Shown: positions 9,958 to 19,316 of the stretch, in pieces | Layout: each line of letters opens with the position of its first letter | Numbering within the stretch: the stretch's first letter is position 1 | NCBI GenBank assembly: GCA_044222245.1 | Contig: JBGANQ010000002.1 | Span: 173,840 to 237,839 of the forward strand | Length of the DNA stretch: 64,000 nucleotides | Reading direction: 5' to 3' | From: CALFML01 sp044222245 | GTDB lineage: Bacteria; Myxococcota_A; Polyangia; Palsa-1104; JAEUJZ01 | Notes under the pieces: generated by a model | Database searches by the model: none | Told to the model about the DNA's origin: nothing | Seen by the model: only the letters and a program-made list of their open reading frames with translations | Made by a program: the position numbers and the translations under genes

Positions 9958-11706
9958 ATGACCCCGACGACCTCTGCCTCCATGGAGATGAGCGGTAGCG
10001 CCAAGAGCCACGCCACGACCTCGCAGCAGCAGCTCGACGAAGCCATCGGCATCCTCAGTGAGCAGGCGCCCGCCTTTGCCCGCCTGTCGGCGAGCGAGCG
10101 GGCGGCGCTGCTGCGCGCCTGCCTGCCGCGCATCCAGCAGGTCGCCACCGACTGGGTGACCGCCGCCTGCCAGGCCAAGGGCATCCGGCTTGAGTCGTCC
10201 ACCGCCGGCGAGGAGTGGCTGGGCGGGCCGATGGTGACGGCGCGCTGCGTGCGCATGCTCATCCGCTCGCTCGACGACATTCACCGCCACGGCAAGCCGC
10301 AGCTGCCGGCCGGCGCCTTCCGCCCGGGCTGGGACGGCCGCACCGAGATCCAGGTCTTCCCGAGCGACAGCTTCGACCGGGCGCTGACCGCCGGCTTCAC
10401 CTCGTGGGTGCGCCTGCAGCCGGGGGTGACCGAGGCGCAGGCGCGCGAGCAGCAGGCCAGCTTCTACAGCCAGAAGGGCAAGGGCGGGGTGTCGCTGATC
10501 CTCGGCGCCGGCAACGTCGCCTCGATCCCGCCGGCCGACGCCCTGTACAAGATGATTCACGAGGGCAAGGTGTGCCTGGTCAAGCTCAACCCGGTCAACG
10601 AGTACCTCGGCCCGTTCTACGAGCGCGCCTTCCAGCCCCTGGTCGAGCGCGGCTACCTGCGCTTTGTCTACGGCGGCGCCGAGGTCGGCTCGTACCTGAG
10701 CTACCACCCGCAGATCGTCGATGTGCACATCACCGGCTCGGATCGCACCCACGACCTCATCGTCTGGGGACCGCCGGGCCCGGACCGCACGCGGCGACTT
10801 GCGGAAAACGATCCGCTGCTCAAAAAGAACATCACCAGCGAGCTTGGCTGCGTGACCCCGGTGGTGATCGTCCCCGGCGACTACGGGGCCGGCGAGCTGC
10901 GCTTCCTCGCCGAGAACATCGCCAACCAGGTGACCAACAACGGCTCGTTCAACTGCAACGCCGCCAAGGTGGTCGTTTTGGCCGAGGGCTGGGCGCAGCG
11001 CGAGACGTTCTGGCAGCACCTGCGCGAGATCCTCGCCACCGTGCGGCCGCGCCAGGCCTACTACCCCGGGGCGCAAGAGCGCTACGCGGCGCTCACCCGC
11101 GGCAAGGAGCAGGTGACCCGCCTTGGCCAGGGGGATGACAAGGCGCTGTCGTGGACGCTCATCCGGGGCCTGGACCCGCGGCAGTCCGACGAGCCGCTGT
11201 TCAGCACCGAGCCGTTCTGCAGCATCCTCAGCGAGGTGGTGCTGCCCGAGCGCGAGCCGGCGGCGTTCCTGCAGGCGGCCACCGGGTTCTGCAACAACAA
11301 GCTGTGGGGCACCCTCAGCGCCGGCATCTACCTGCACCCCAAGACCGAGGCGGCCTCCGAGGTCAAGACGGCGCTCGACATGGCCGTGGCCGAGCTGCGC
11401 TACGGGCTTATCGGCATCAACCACTGGCCCGGCGTCGGCTACGGCGCGATGTCGGCCCCGTGGGGCGGTCACCCGTCGGCGACGCTGGCCAACATCCAGA
11501 GCGGCCTTGGCTTTGTCCACAACACCTTCATGCTCGAAGGCATCGAGAAGGGCGTCCTGCGCGGGCCGCTGACCATGTTCCCCAAGCCCCCGTGGTGGAG
11601 CACCCACAAGAACTCGAACAAGGTCGCCGAGCGCCTGGCGCGCTTTGAGTGCGAGCCGAGCTGGCTGAAGATCCCCGGCATCGCCCTTTTGGCCATGACC
11701 GGATAG
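9958..11706 (+). CDS. Aldehyde dehydrogenase family protein
   Basis: A 582-residue protein of the NAD(P)-dependent aldehyde dehydrogenase superfamily. The catalytic cysteine is Cys333 in 'NNGSFNCNAAK', and the glutamate motif is seen as 'ITSELGC'. The Rossmann part has 'GAGNVASIPPAD'. It is longer than the usual 480-500 residues and lacks the classic ELGGK/FxNxGQxC spelling, so it belongs to a divergent branch whose substrate is unknown. ATG 9958 is used; an internal ATG at 9982 is also possible. It is followed after about 35 bases by rsmD and may be read together with it. Confidence 0.85.
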   Translation: MTPTTSASMEMSGSAKSHATTSQQQLDEAIGILSEQAPAFARLSASERAALLRACLPRIQQVATDWVTAACQAKGIRLESSTAGEEWLGGPMVTARCVRMLIRSLDDIHRHGKPQLPAGAFRPGWDGRTEIQVFPSDSFDRALTAGFTSWVRLQPGVTEAQAREQQASFYSQKGKGGVSLILGAGNVASIPPADALYKMIHEGKVCLVKLNPVNEYLGPFYERAFQPLVERGYLRFVYGGAEVGSYLSYHPQIVDVHITGSDRTHDLIVWGPPGPDRTRRLAENDPLLKKNITSELGCVTPVVIVPGDYGAGELRFLAENIANQVTNNGSFNCNAAKVVVLAEGWAQRETFWQHLREILATVRPRQAYYPGAQERYAALTRGKEQVTRLGQGDDKALSWTLIRGLDPRQSDEPLFSTEPFCSILSEVVLPEREPAAFLQAATGFCNNKLWGTLSAGIYLHPKTEAASEVKTALDMAVAELRYGLIGINHWPGVGYGAMSAPWGGHPSATLANIQSGLGFVHNTFMLEGIEKGVLRGPLTMFPKPPWWSTHKNSNKVAERLARFECEPSWLKIPGIALLAMTG

Positions 11707-11740
11707 CGGCCGCAGGCCGGGGAGCAGGAAAAAAAGAGCC

Positions 11741-12364
11741 ATGTTGCGCGTCATTGCCGGCGAGCATCGAGGTCGTCGGCTGCGCGCCCCGGCGGGCCTT
11801 GGCACGCGGCCGACCGCCGATCGGGTGCGGCAGGCGCTGTTCAACATCCTGCCGCCGCCGGCGCCGGGCAGCGTGGCGCTGGATCTTTACGCCGGCAGCG
11901 GCGCCCTGGGCATCGAGGCGCTGTCGCGCGGCGCCGCAGCGGCGGTGTTCGTCGACGCCGATCCTGCCGCCTGCGCCGTGCTGCGCGCCAACCTGCGGGC
12001 GCTTGGCCTGGGCGGTCGCGCCGTGGTGCTGGCGCAGCGCGTCGAGCGTGTCCTTGCGCGGCTGCTCGACGCCGGGCTCGCCCCGGGCGGCACCGCGCCG
12101 CCCTACAGCTACGTGTTCGCCGATCCCCCCTACAAGGACGTGGCCAGCCAGGTGCCGGCGCTGCTGCACTTCTTTTTCACTCATCAGGCGACGCTGCTCG
12201 GCCCGCACGGACTGCTGGTGATCGAGCACGACCGTCGCACCGAGCTGGCCGGCGAGCTTCCTCGCGTCGATGCCCGCCGCTATGGCGACACCGCGCTGTC
12301 GTTTTTTGCCGCACCACAGGCCGAGCCGACATCCCACGATCTTCAACCCGGAGACCCACCGTGA
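11741..12364 (+). CDS. rsmD: 16S rRNA (guanine(966)-N2)-methyltransferase RsmD
   Basis: A 207-residue methyltransferase. The N-terminal 'RVIAGEHRGRRL' and 'RPTADRVRQALFNIL' blocks, the SAM-binding 'LDLYAGSGALGIEALSRG' and the catalytic DPPY (Asp128) are all typical of RsmD, which modifies G966 of 16S rRNA during small-subunit assembly. The length is slightly above the family's 185-200 because of a tail of about 15 residues. Its TGA overlaps the GTG start of coaD by 3 bases (GTGA), so the two are translationally coupled; rsmD-coaD is a widely conserved gene pair. Confidence 0.95.
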   Translation: MLRVIAGEHRGRRLRAPAGLGTRPTADRVRQALFNILPPPAPGSVALDLYAGSGALGIEALSRGAAAAVFVDADPAACAVLRANLRALGLGGRAVVLAQRVERVLARLLDAGLAPGGTAPPYSYVFADPPYKDVASQVPALLHFFFTHQATLLGPHGLLVIEHDRRTELAGELPRVDARRYGDTALSFFAAPQAEPTSHDLQPGDPP

Positions 12365-12864
12365 GCATCGAGCGGATCGCTGTCTACCCTGGCTCCTTCG
12401 ACCCCATCACCAACGGTCACCTGGACATCCTCATGCGCTCGCTGCGGCTGTTTGACCGGGTGATCGTCGCGCTGGCCGACAACGTGCGCAAAAAGCCGCT
12501 GTTTACCGTCGAAGAGCGCAAGGCGCAGATTCTGTCATCAATTTCAAATGATCCGCGAGTCGAGGTCGACGCCTTCTCGGGCCTGCTGGTAAGCTACGTC
12601 AAGGCGCGCGGGGCGCGCTTTGTGGTGCGCGGCCTGCGCGCGATCGGCGACTTCGAGTACGAGTTCCAGCTGGTCCACATGAACCACCGCCTGTCCCCCG
12701 GATTGGAGACGCTGTTCCTCATGACCGACGAGCAACATTTCTACGTAAGCTCCTCGCTGGTCAAAGAAGTGGCGCAGTTCGGCGGCGACGTCGCCTCGAT
12801 GGTGCCACCGTGCGTCGCCGAGGCGCTGCTCGCCAAGTTCCCCCCCGCTGCGGGCGGGCCATAA
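12361..12864 (+). CDS. coaD: Phosphopantetheine adenylyltransferase
   Basis: A 167-residue nucleotidyltransferase that makes dephospho-CoA from phosphopantetheine and ATP in CoA synthesis. The (T/H)xGH motif is TNGH (17-20) in 'PGSFDPITNGH'; the later 'RGLRAIGDFEYE' and 'YVSSSLVKEVA' blocks match the family closely. Start is GTG, overlapping the rsmD stop; the stop TAA overlaps the ATG of the aminotransferase by one base (TAATG). All three genes are thus one coupled unit. Confidence 0.97.
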   Translation: MSIERIAVYPGSFDPITNGHLDILMRSLRLFDRVIVALADNVRKKPLFTVEERKAQILSSISNDPRVEVDAFSGLLVSYVKARGARFVVRGLRAIGDFEYEFQLVHMNHRLSPGLETLFLMTDEQHFYVSSSLVKEVAQFGGDVASMVPPCVAEALLAKFPPAAGGP

Positions 12865-14066
12865 TGCGGCTCTCGGGGCGCGTCCAGCGAATCCAGCCCT
12901 CGGTCACCTTGGCCGTGGCGGCGCGGGCGCGGGCGCTGCAGCTGCAGGGCCGCGACATCATCTCGTTCGGGGTGGGCGAGCCGGACTTCGACACTCCCGC
13001 CCACATCCAGGCCGCCGCCGCCGCCGCCATGGCCCAGGGGGCAGGCAAGTACACCGCGGTGGCCGGCATCGCCGAGCTGCGCGCCGCCGCCGCCGCCGAG
13101 CTGTCGGCCGTCCACGACCTGAAGCTCGGCCCCGAGAACATCTTGGTCTCGACCGGCGCCAAGCACAGCATCTACAACCTGCTCATGGCCCTGCTCGACG
13201 ACGGCGACGAGGTCATCGTGCCTACGCCGTGCTGGCCGAGCCACGTCGAGCTGGTGCGCATGGCCGGCGGCGTGCCGGTGCTCGCCGAGCAGCGCAGCGA
13301 GGACGGCTTCCAGCTCGATCCCGAACTGCTCGGGCGCCTTTTGACCAAGCGCACCCGGGCGCTGATGCTCAACAGCCCCAGCAACCCCACCGGCGCCGTC
13401 TACAACGAGGCGAGCCTTTTGGCGCTCGCGGCGGTGATCCGCGACCGCGGCGGACCGGATCTGCTCATCATCACCGATGACCTGTACCGGCGGCTGGTGT
13501 ACGCGCCGACGGTCTGGGCGTCGCTGTGCCGGGTCGCTCCCGACCTCAGCGGGCGCACCCTGCTTATAGATGGGGTCAGCAAGACCTACGCGATGACCGG
13601 CTGGCGCATCGGCTTCTGCGCCGGCCCGCGGCCGCTCTTGGAGGCGATGCAGGCCCTGCAGGGGCAGGTGACGACCAACGCCACCACCATCGCCCAGCAC
13701 GCCGCCCTGGCCGCGCTCACCGGCGATCAGGCCCCGGTCGAGGCGATGCGCGCCGAGTTTGACGAGCGGCGTCAGGTGATGTACGGCGCCCTGCGCCAGA
13801 TCCCCGGCGTGCGCTGCGTCGAGCCGCAAGGCGCCTTTTACTGCTTCCCCGATCTGCGCGCCTACCTGCGGCCCGCCGGCCCCGGCCCGCGCGACGACAT
13901 CGAGCTGTGCGAGTTCCTCCTGGAGCACGCCGGCATCGCCGCCATCCCCGGCACCGGGTTCTTCGCGCCCGGCTTCCTCCGCTTCTCCTACGCCACCTCG
14001 CTGCAGAGCATCCAAGAGGGGATGCGTCGGCTCGCCAAGGGACTTGGGCAGCTCGGACTCGCCTGA
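12864..14066 (+). CDS. Class I/II PLP-dependent aminotransferase (aspartate aminotransferase-like)
   Basis: A 400-residue fold-type I aminotransferase. The Schiff-base lysine is Lys240 in 'GVSKTYAMTGWRIG'; 'NSPSNPTGAVY' and the N-terminal 'FGVGEPDFDTPAHI' are the usual substrate and cofactor motifs of subgroup Ib aspartate aminotransferases. It should move an amino group between an amino acid and 2-oxoglutarate. A longer frame exists upstream, but ATG 12864, which overlaps the coaD stop, gives the expected N-terminus. The substrate (aspartate versus other amino acids) cannot be fixed from sequence alone. Confidence 0.93.
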   Translation: MRLSGRVQRIQPSVTLAVAARARALQLQGRDIISFGVGEPDFDTPAHIQAAAAAAMAQGAGKYTAVAGIAELRAAAAAELSAVHDLKLGPENILVSTGAKHSIYNLLMALLDDGDEVIVPTPCWPSHVELVRMAGGVPVLAEQRSEDGFQLDPELLGRLLTKRTRALMLNSPSNPTGAVYNEASLLALAAVIRDRGGPDLLIITDDLYRRLVYAPTVWASLCRVAPDLSGRTLLIDGVSKTYAMTGWRIGFCAGPRPLLEAMQALQGQVTTNATTIAQHAALAALTGDQAPVEAMRAEFDERRQVMYGALRQIPGVRCVEPQGAFYCFPDLRAYLRPAGPGPRDDIELCEFLLEHAGIAAIPGTGFFAPGFLRFSYATSLQSIQEGMRRLAKGLGQLGLA

Positions 14067-14271
14067 AGCTGCGCCCCGCGGCGGCGCTCGCCCGGTAAAA
14101 GCTCTCCTGTCAGTTCTGGGGGAGCGTCTGCGTATCTCCACTTAAGCGGATGCACAAGACACGGCGCCGGTCGTTTCTACCGGCCGCCAGGCGCTGGCGT
14201 CCGCTCGCCAGGCGGCTGCGCGCAGACTCTGCTCTGCGAGCTGCGGCTGTCATGAAATGGAGAGTGCGCGC

Positions 14272-15138
14272 ATGAGCCGCCTGCTGCGGAGTATCTGGGC
14301 CGTCGTCATCACCGGAGTCACCCTCCTTCCCGCCGCCGCGGTCGCCGAGCCGACCGACGAGCACGTGCTCATCGTCGGGATAAGCCGAGGCCGCAGCAGC
14401 GACGCCCGGCTGGTCAAGGGCCTGGGCGAGCACCTGCAGCGCTCGGGCCTGCTGCTCACCGGGGAGTCGCTCCCCGCCGCCGATCGCGCCTGCGAGAGCC
14501 CGGACTGCATCGGCGAGCTGGCCCGGCGGCAAGGGGCGCAGCTGGTCCTGACCGCCCGGCTGCAGGACAACCCTCCGAGCACGGTCTTTGTCACCATGGC
14601 TCTGTTCGACGCGGTCCGCCGCGCACCGTTTCAAGCGACCGCGCTGTGCGATCCCTGCAGCCAGGAGTCCCTCCTCGGCAAGCTGAGCGACGTCGCCGAC
14701 AAGCTGATCCGGCAGAGCCGCGAGGCGCGGGAGACTCCGGTGGCGGCGCCGCTGACTCCCGCGGTCCCGATCCTTTCACCCGCTCCGTCCGACCTCGAGC
14801 TGGCGAGCCGGCTCACCGCGTCCGTCGAGGGACAAGCGGCCAAAGGAGTGAAGCTGGGAGTGGGCGACAGGTTCTCACGCAAGCAGAAGATCTGGGCCGG
14901 CGTGCTGGGCGGTCTGGCGGCGGTGAGCTTGGCGACAGCCATCGGACTGACCGTCACTGATGGTCAAGACACAACCCGTTCGTGTGCGATGCGGCTGCCG
15001 ACTCACGGCTGCGCGATCGACAACGTAGCCGGCTATGCAACGGGTTATGCGCTGAGCGGGGCGCTGGCGATCGGAGTCGCGATCACCCTGGCCTGGCCAG
15101 AAAATGCCAAGAAGTACGCCTATGCGGAGGTCCGCTGA
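14272..15138 (+). CDS. Secreted/membrane-anchored protein of unknown function, first gene of kinase operon
   Basis: A 288-residue protein with a signal peptide (residues 1-26, ending near AVAEP), an N-terminal domain that begins 'DEHVLIVGISRG' and contains four cysteines in Cys-x-Cys-like spacing ('CESPDC', 'CDPC'), and two hydrophobic segments near residues 210-228 and 250-270. ATG 14272 has GGAG at 8 bases and was chosen over ATG 14257. No family was recognised. Its TGA overlaps the ATG of the next gene. Similar short N-terminal domains sit beside Ser/Thr kinases in myxobacteria, where they often describe the envelope end of a signalling unit; that is inference. Confidence 0.75.
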   Translation: MSRLLRSIWAVVITGVTLLPAAAVAEPTDEHVLIVGISRGRSSDARLVKGLGEHLQRSGLLLTGESLPAADRACESPDCIGELARRQGAQLVLTARLQDNPPSTVFVTMALFDAVRRAPFQATALCDPCSQESLLGKLSDVADKLIRQSREARETPVAAPLTPAVPILSPAPSDLELASRLTASVEGQAAKGVKLGVGDRFSRKQKIWAGVLGGLAAVSLATAIGLTVTDGQDTTRSCAMRLPTHGCAIDNVAGYATGYALSGALAIGVAITLAWPENAKKYAYAEVR

Positions 15139-16406
15139 TGTTCAAGATTTCGTTTGTCCTGGCGGTCGCGCTGCTCGCCACTTCCTCCCTTGGCTGCTCC
15201 GTGGACGAGTGTGACAAGCACGCGGAGCGCCCGCAGTGTCAGCCGACCCCGCCGGATGTCGGGACCGGCGGAGTCCTTACGATTTCCCCGCGACGGATCA
15301 ACATCAAGGGCGACATGGTCGTGGTGACCCCGAGCGCCAAGACCACTCCTGCCGACGAAGTAAAGATCACGCAGCCCGGCATGGCGGATGTCGTGCTGGG
15401 GAAGCTGGGCACTGGGAAAGTGACCGTGCCGGCGCTGACCGCATCGCAGGTCTCTCTTGGTAAAGCCTATCTGGTCATCGGCGCAAATGCCCCCGAGCCG
15501 ATTCGCCTCTATCTAAAGCCATCCTTTGGAACATCGACTCTAGATATTAGTACAGGCAATGAGAGTTCCTTGTGGGCCGGGATTGTTGCAAATAGGACGA
15601 TTGTTTCGTTGAATGATAGCGGAAGCGGGCAACCCCCTGTTCACTATGCTGAGTATAATTATCAAAGCAAGTCGATAAGCTTCGTCGGAGGCAATAACTA
15701 TCCTTCCACGGCAAAAGGCAGTGCGACGATTATGCAAAAGTATGTTGGTTATCCTAATGCTTATAGTAAGGGTCATGTCGCATTCAGGAGTTGCAACCTC
15801 GGCTCGGATACTTGTAGTACTATCCAGACGAACAATAATTCATTATTGGATATGACGGTTGATCGTAGAGGTACGGTCCTTGCGGCGCTCCTTGACGGTC
15901 GGATTAATGCCTATTTCATCGATGTTGTTTTTGGGGACAAATCGCCGGCTATGCTTGTCAATGATATAGCGGGTCCGAAATTGATATCCAGTGAGGATTT
16001 CGACGGTGACGGTCTTTCTGATTTGTTGATATGGAATGATGTTAACATGAATGTACTCCGGCAGATGAAATCTGGAGCCACTACCGGATTCGCCCTGGAT
16101 TCTGGCTTGTCAGGGCAAATAACTGCGGCGCTGGGATCCGATAAGCCGACTGCGCTCGTCACGAATGATCTTGACGGCGATGGACTTGTTGACGTCATCT
16201 ACGCAAGCGGTACTCAAATTAATTGGCTAACTAATACATCGGAAGCAACCGCAAAATTTGCCAAGGGCGGTGCCTTGAGCACTGTCGGCGGCGGTATCGA
16301 CTCTCTGACTGTCGGTGATGTGGACGCCGATAGTAAAGGCGACCTCGTGGTTGCCAGTAAGTCAGATAAAACAATTAAGATTTTTATCAATCAATCTACC
16401 TACTAG
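15138..16406 (+). CDS. FG-GAP/VCBS-like repeat lipoprotein with mosaic base composition
   Basis: A 422-residue lipoprotein: signal peptide with lipobox ending LGC at residue 20. Residues 50-130 are a small all-beta domain; residues 280-420 hold three repeats of the calcium-binding type 'DFDGDGLSDLL', 'DLDGDGLVDVI', 'DVDADSKGDLV', as in integrin-like FG-GAP propellers. From about 15530 to the stop the DNA turns A+T-rich (27 of 60 G+C at 15541-15600 and 23 of 60 at 16021-16080, against 39 of 60 at 16681-16740 in the next gene), although the frame is unbroken. Start ATG overlaps the previous stop. It probably sits on the cell surface as an adhesin or ligand-binding part of the operon. Confidence 0.85.
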   Translation: MFKISFVLAVALLATSSLGCSVDECDKHAERPQCQPTPPDVGTGGVLTISPRRINIKGDMVVVTPSAKTTPADEVKITQPGMADVVLGKLGTGKVTVPALTASQVSLGKAYLVIGANAPEPIRLYLKPSFGTSTLDISTGNESSLWAGIVANRTIVSLNDSGSGQPPVHYAEYNYQSKSISFVGGNNYPSTAKGSATIMQKYVGYPNAYSKGHVAFRSCNLGSDTCSTIQTNNNSLLDMTVDRRGTVLAALLDGRINAYFIDVVFGDKSPAMLVNDIAGPKLISSEDFDGDGLSDLLIWNDVNMNVLRQMKSGATTGFALDSGLSGQITAALGSDKPTALVTNDLDGDGLVDVIYASGTQINWLTNTSEATAKFAKGGALSTVGGGIDSLTVGDVDADSKGDLVVASKSDKTIKIFINQSTY

Positions 16407-16415
16407 GAAACTCCA

Positions 16416-17927
<1,512 letters not shown>

Positions 17928-17936
17928 CGAGGCGCC

Positions 17937-18614
17937 ATGACTAGGACCGTGCCTGCCATGCTTTTTCTCGGGCTCGCGCTCGGGCTTGCGGGGTGCACCG
18001 GAACCATGGACCTGACGCTGCGTCGCCAGGTCGCCGAGATGAAGCTGCGGCTTGCCCACCAGCAGGCCAAGCTCGAGCAGCTGGAGGCGCAGCTCAACGA
18101 CGGACTGACCCTGGCGCTGTGCAGTCCCGAGCTGCGCCAGCTCCTGGAGGACGTGCAGAAGGAGTGCGCGCTGTCGACCAGCACCAAGGCGACGCAGTGC
18201 ACGACGACGCAGATCCGCGGCGCGGTGATCAACGCCGATCCCGACCACCGCGGGCGCTTTCTCAAGCTCATGTCGCATGTGCCGCACGAGGTCCTGTACC
18301 TGGCCAAGGACGCCACCGAGGCGCTGCCCTACCGCATCGAGCGCCTGGACCGCCTGACCAAGCCGGCGCTCTTGCAGAGCACCGTGTTCCTGGTCGTCTC
18401 CTCGGGGGAGAGCGGCAGCGCCGAGGCGGTGCGGCGGGCGCAGCATGTGGAGCAGTGGCTGCAGGCGCGCAAGATCCCGCCGCGCGTCATCCGGCGCTGG
18501 CTCTACGAGTTCCCGGCGAGCCGGGCCGACATCACCCGCCCGAGCGATCTGCCGGGGATCTTCGAGCCCAAGGAGCTGAGCCGGGGCGTCTGGGTGTTTC
18601 GTGCCGACTGCTAG
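17937..18614 (+). CDS. Coiled-coil lipoprotein of unknown function
   Basis: A 225-residue lipoprotein with lipobox LAGC at residues 17-20, followed by a helical coiled-coil stretch (residues 28-55, Leu/Gln/Glu heptads) and a C-terminal globular domain. Residues 145-190 ('FLVVSSGESGSAEAVRRA', then an 'RVIRRW' helix) recall the alpha/beta arrangement of OmpA-like peptidoglycan-binding domains, but the family motif is not clear. The last 14 bases overlap the thioredoxin gene that follows. Confidence 0.7.
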   Translation: MTRTVPAMLFLGLALGLAGCTGTMDLTLRRQVAEMKLRLAHQQAKLEQLEAQLNDGLTLALCSPELRQLLEDVQKECALSTSTKATQCTTTQIRGAVINADPDHRGRFLKLMSHVPHEVLYLAKDATEALPYRIERLDRLTKPALLQSTVFLVVSSGESGSAEAVRRAQHVEQWLQARKIPPRVIRRWLYEFPASRADITRPSDLPGIFEPKELSRGVWVFRADC

Positions 18615-19254
18615 GCTGGGCGCGGCGCTGCTCGCTCTGGGGGCGGCGCTGCTGGCGGCCGGTCCGGTGGCGGCCGACCCGGTCGCGGATCGCGAGGCGG
18701 CGCTCCTGCACCGCCGGCTCGACCTGGCGGCGGTCAGACAGTGGAGCCGCAGCCGGGGGGCGTGGCAGCCGGTGACGATTGCGCCCGCCGCCGTGTACGT
18801 GGTCAACCTGTGGTCGATCCAGTGCAAGCCCTGCCTCGCCGAGCTGCCGCTGCTCCGCAACGTAGTCGCCGGCTGGAAGCCCAAGCCCGAGGTGCAGTTC
18901 CTGTTCATCGCCGACCCGCCCGACGAGACCAGCGAGAGCGAAGCCGCCGCCTTCTGGCAGCACTCGCGCGCCGCGGTGCCCGACGCCGATCCCCTGCGCG
19001 CCTCGGGCGATGACCTGCGCCGCAGCCTGGGCGACGGCGCCGAGCCGATCACCCTGCTTGTGGACGAGCACCTGATCGTCCGCCAGGCCTTCATCGGCTC
19101 CCTGTTCAACCGTCCCCTGGGCCGCTCGATCGAGCGGCTCCTCCAGCTCGTCCGCAGCGGCGAGGTCGGTCGCGAGACGCGCAGGCGCGGTGGCGGGAGC
19201 GTACGGGAATCGAACCCGCCAAGCCGGGTATTAAGCCGGCCTCACCAATTTTGA
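18601..19254 (+). CDS. TlpA/ResA-like thioredoxin-fold protein, reading frame runs into tRNA-Sec
   Basis: A 217-residue exported thioredoxin-like protein: signal peptide (1-25), redox motif CKPC (Cys75, Cys78) in 'NLWSIQCKPC', and a later cis-Pro region 'EPITLLVDEH'. It should act in the periplasm on protein disulfides or in thiol-dependent envelope assembly. It overlaps the lipoprotein by 14 bases. The natural end is unclear: no stop codon occurs before the antisense selenocysteine tRNA gene, and the last 20 or so residues ('VRESNPPSRV') are tRNA antisense sequence. Either the true protein carries this tail, or a sequence or frame change has removed the original stop. Confidence 0.75.
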   Translation: MPTARLGAALLALGAALLAAGPVAADPVADREAALLHRRLDLAAVRQWSRSRGAWQPVTIAPAAVYVVNLWSIQCKPCLAELPLLRNVVAGWKPKPEVQFLFIADPPDETSESEAAAFWQHSRAAVPDADPLRASGDDLRRSLGDGAEPITLLVDEHLIVRQAFIGSLFNRPLGRSIERLLQLVRSGEVGRETRRRGGGSVRESNPPSRVLSRPHQF

Positions 19255-19289
19255 AGACTGGGCCGGGCACCAGTCCCGGTCACACTCCC
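19191..19289 (-). tRNA. selC: tRNA-Sec (selenocysteine, anticodon UCA)
   Basis: Read on the minus strand, the 99-base sequence (including an encoded CCA) folds as a selenocysteine tRNA. It has an 8-bp acceptor stem (5' GGGAGTGT), a long D stem (CCGGG/CCCGG), a 5-bp anticodon stem with the 7-base loop CTTCAAA giving anticodon UCA, a long variable arm with a GCCGG/CCGGC stem, a 5-bp T stem with loop TTCGATT, and discriminator G. The 8+5 acceptor/T arrangement and the UCA anticodon are specific to Sec. It inserts selenocysteine at UGA codons with SelA/SelB, which are not in this window. It sits 28 bases after the stop of the sigma-54 regulator on the same strand. Confidence 0.95.
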
Positions 19290-19316
19290 GCATTCTTTTT
19301 AGCACCCCGCGCCGGT

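Noticed and set aside
9922..11847. Long minus-strand frame of 641 residues opposite the aldehyde dehydrogenase
   Set aside because: It is a high-GC shadow: the plus-strand frame has clear enzyme motifs and a catalytic cysteine, while the minus frame is Gly/Ala/Arg/Val-rich without any recognisable domain.
19191..19291. Prophage or genomic island inserted at the tRNA-Sec gene
   Set aside because: No integrase gene, attachment repeat or phage gene was seen beside the tRNA; both flanks hold ordinary genes.
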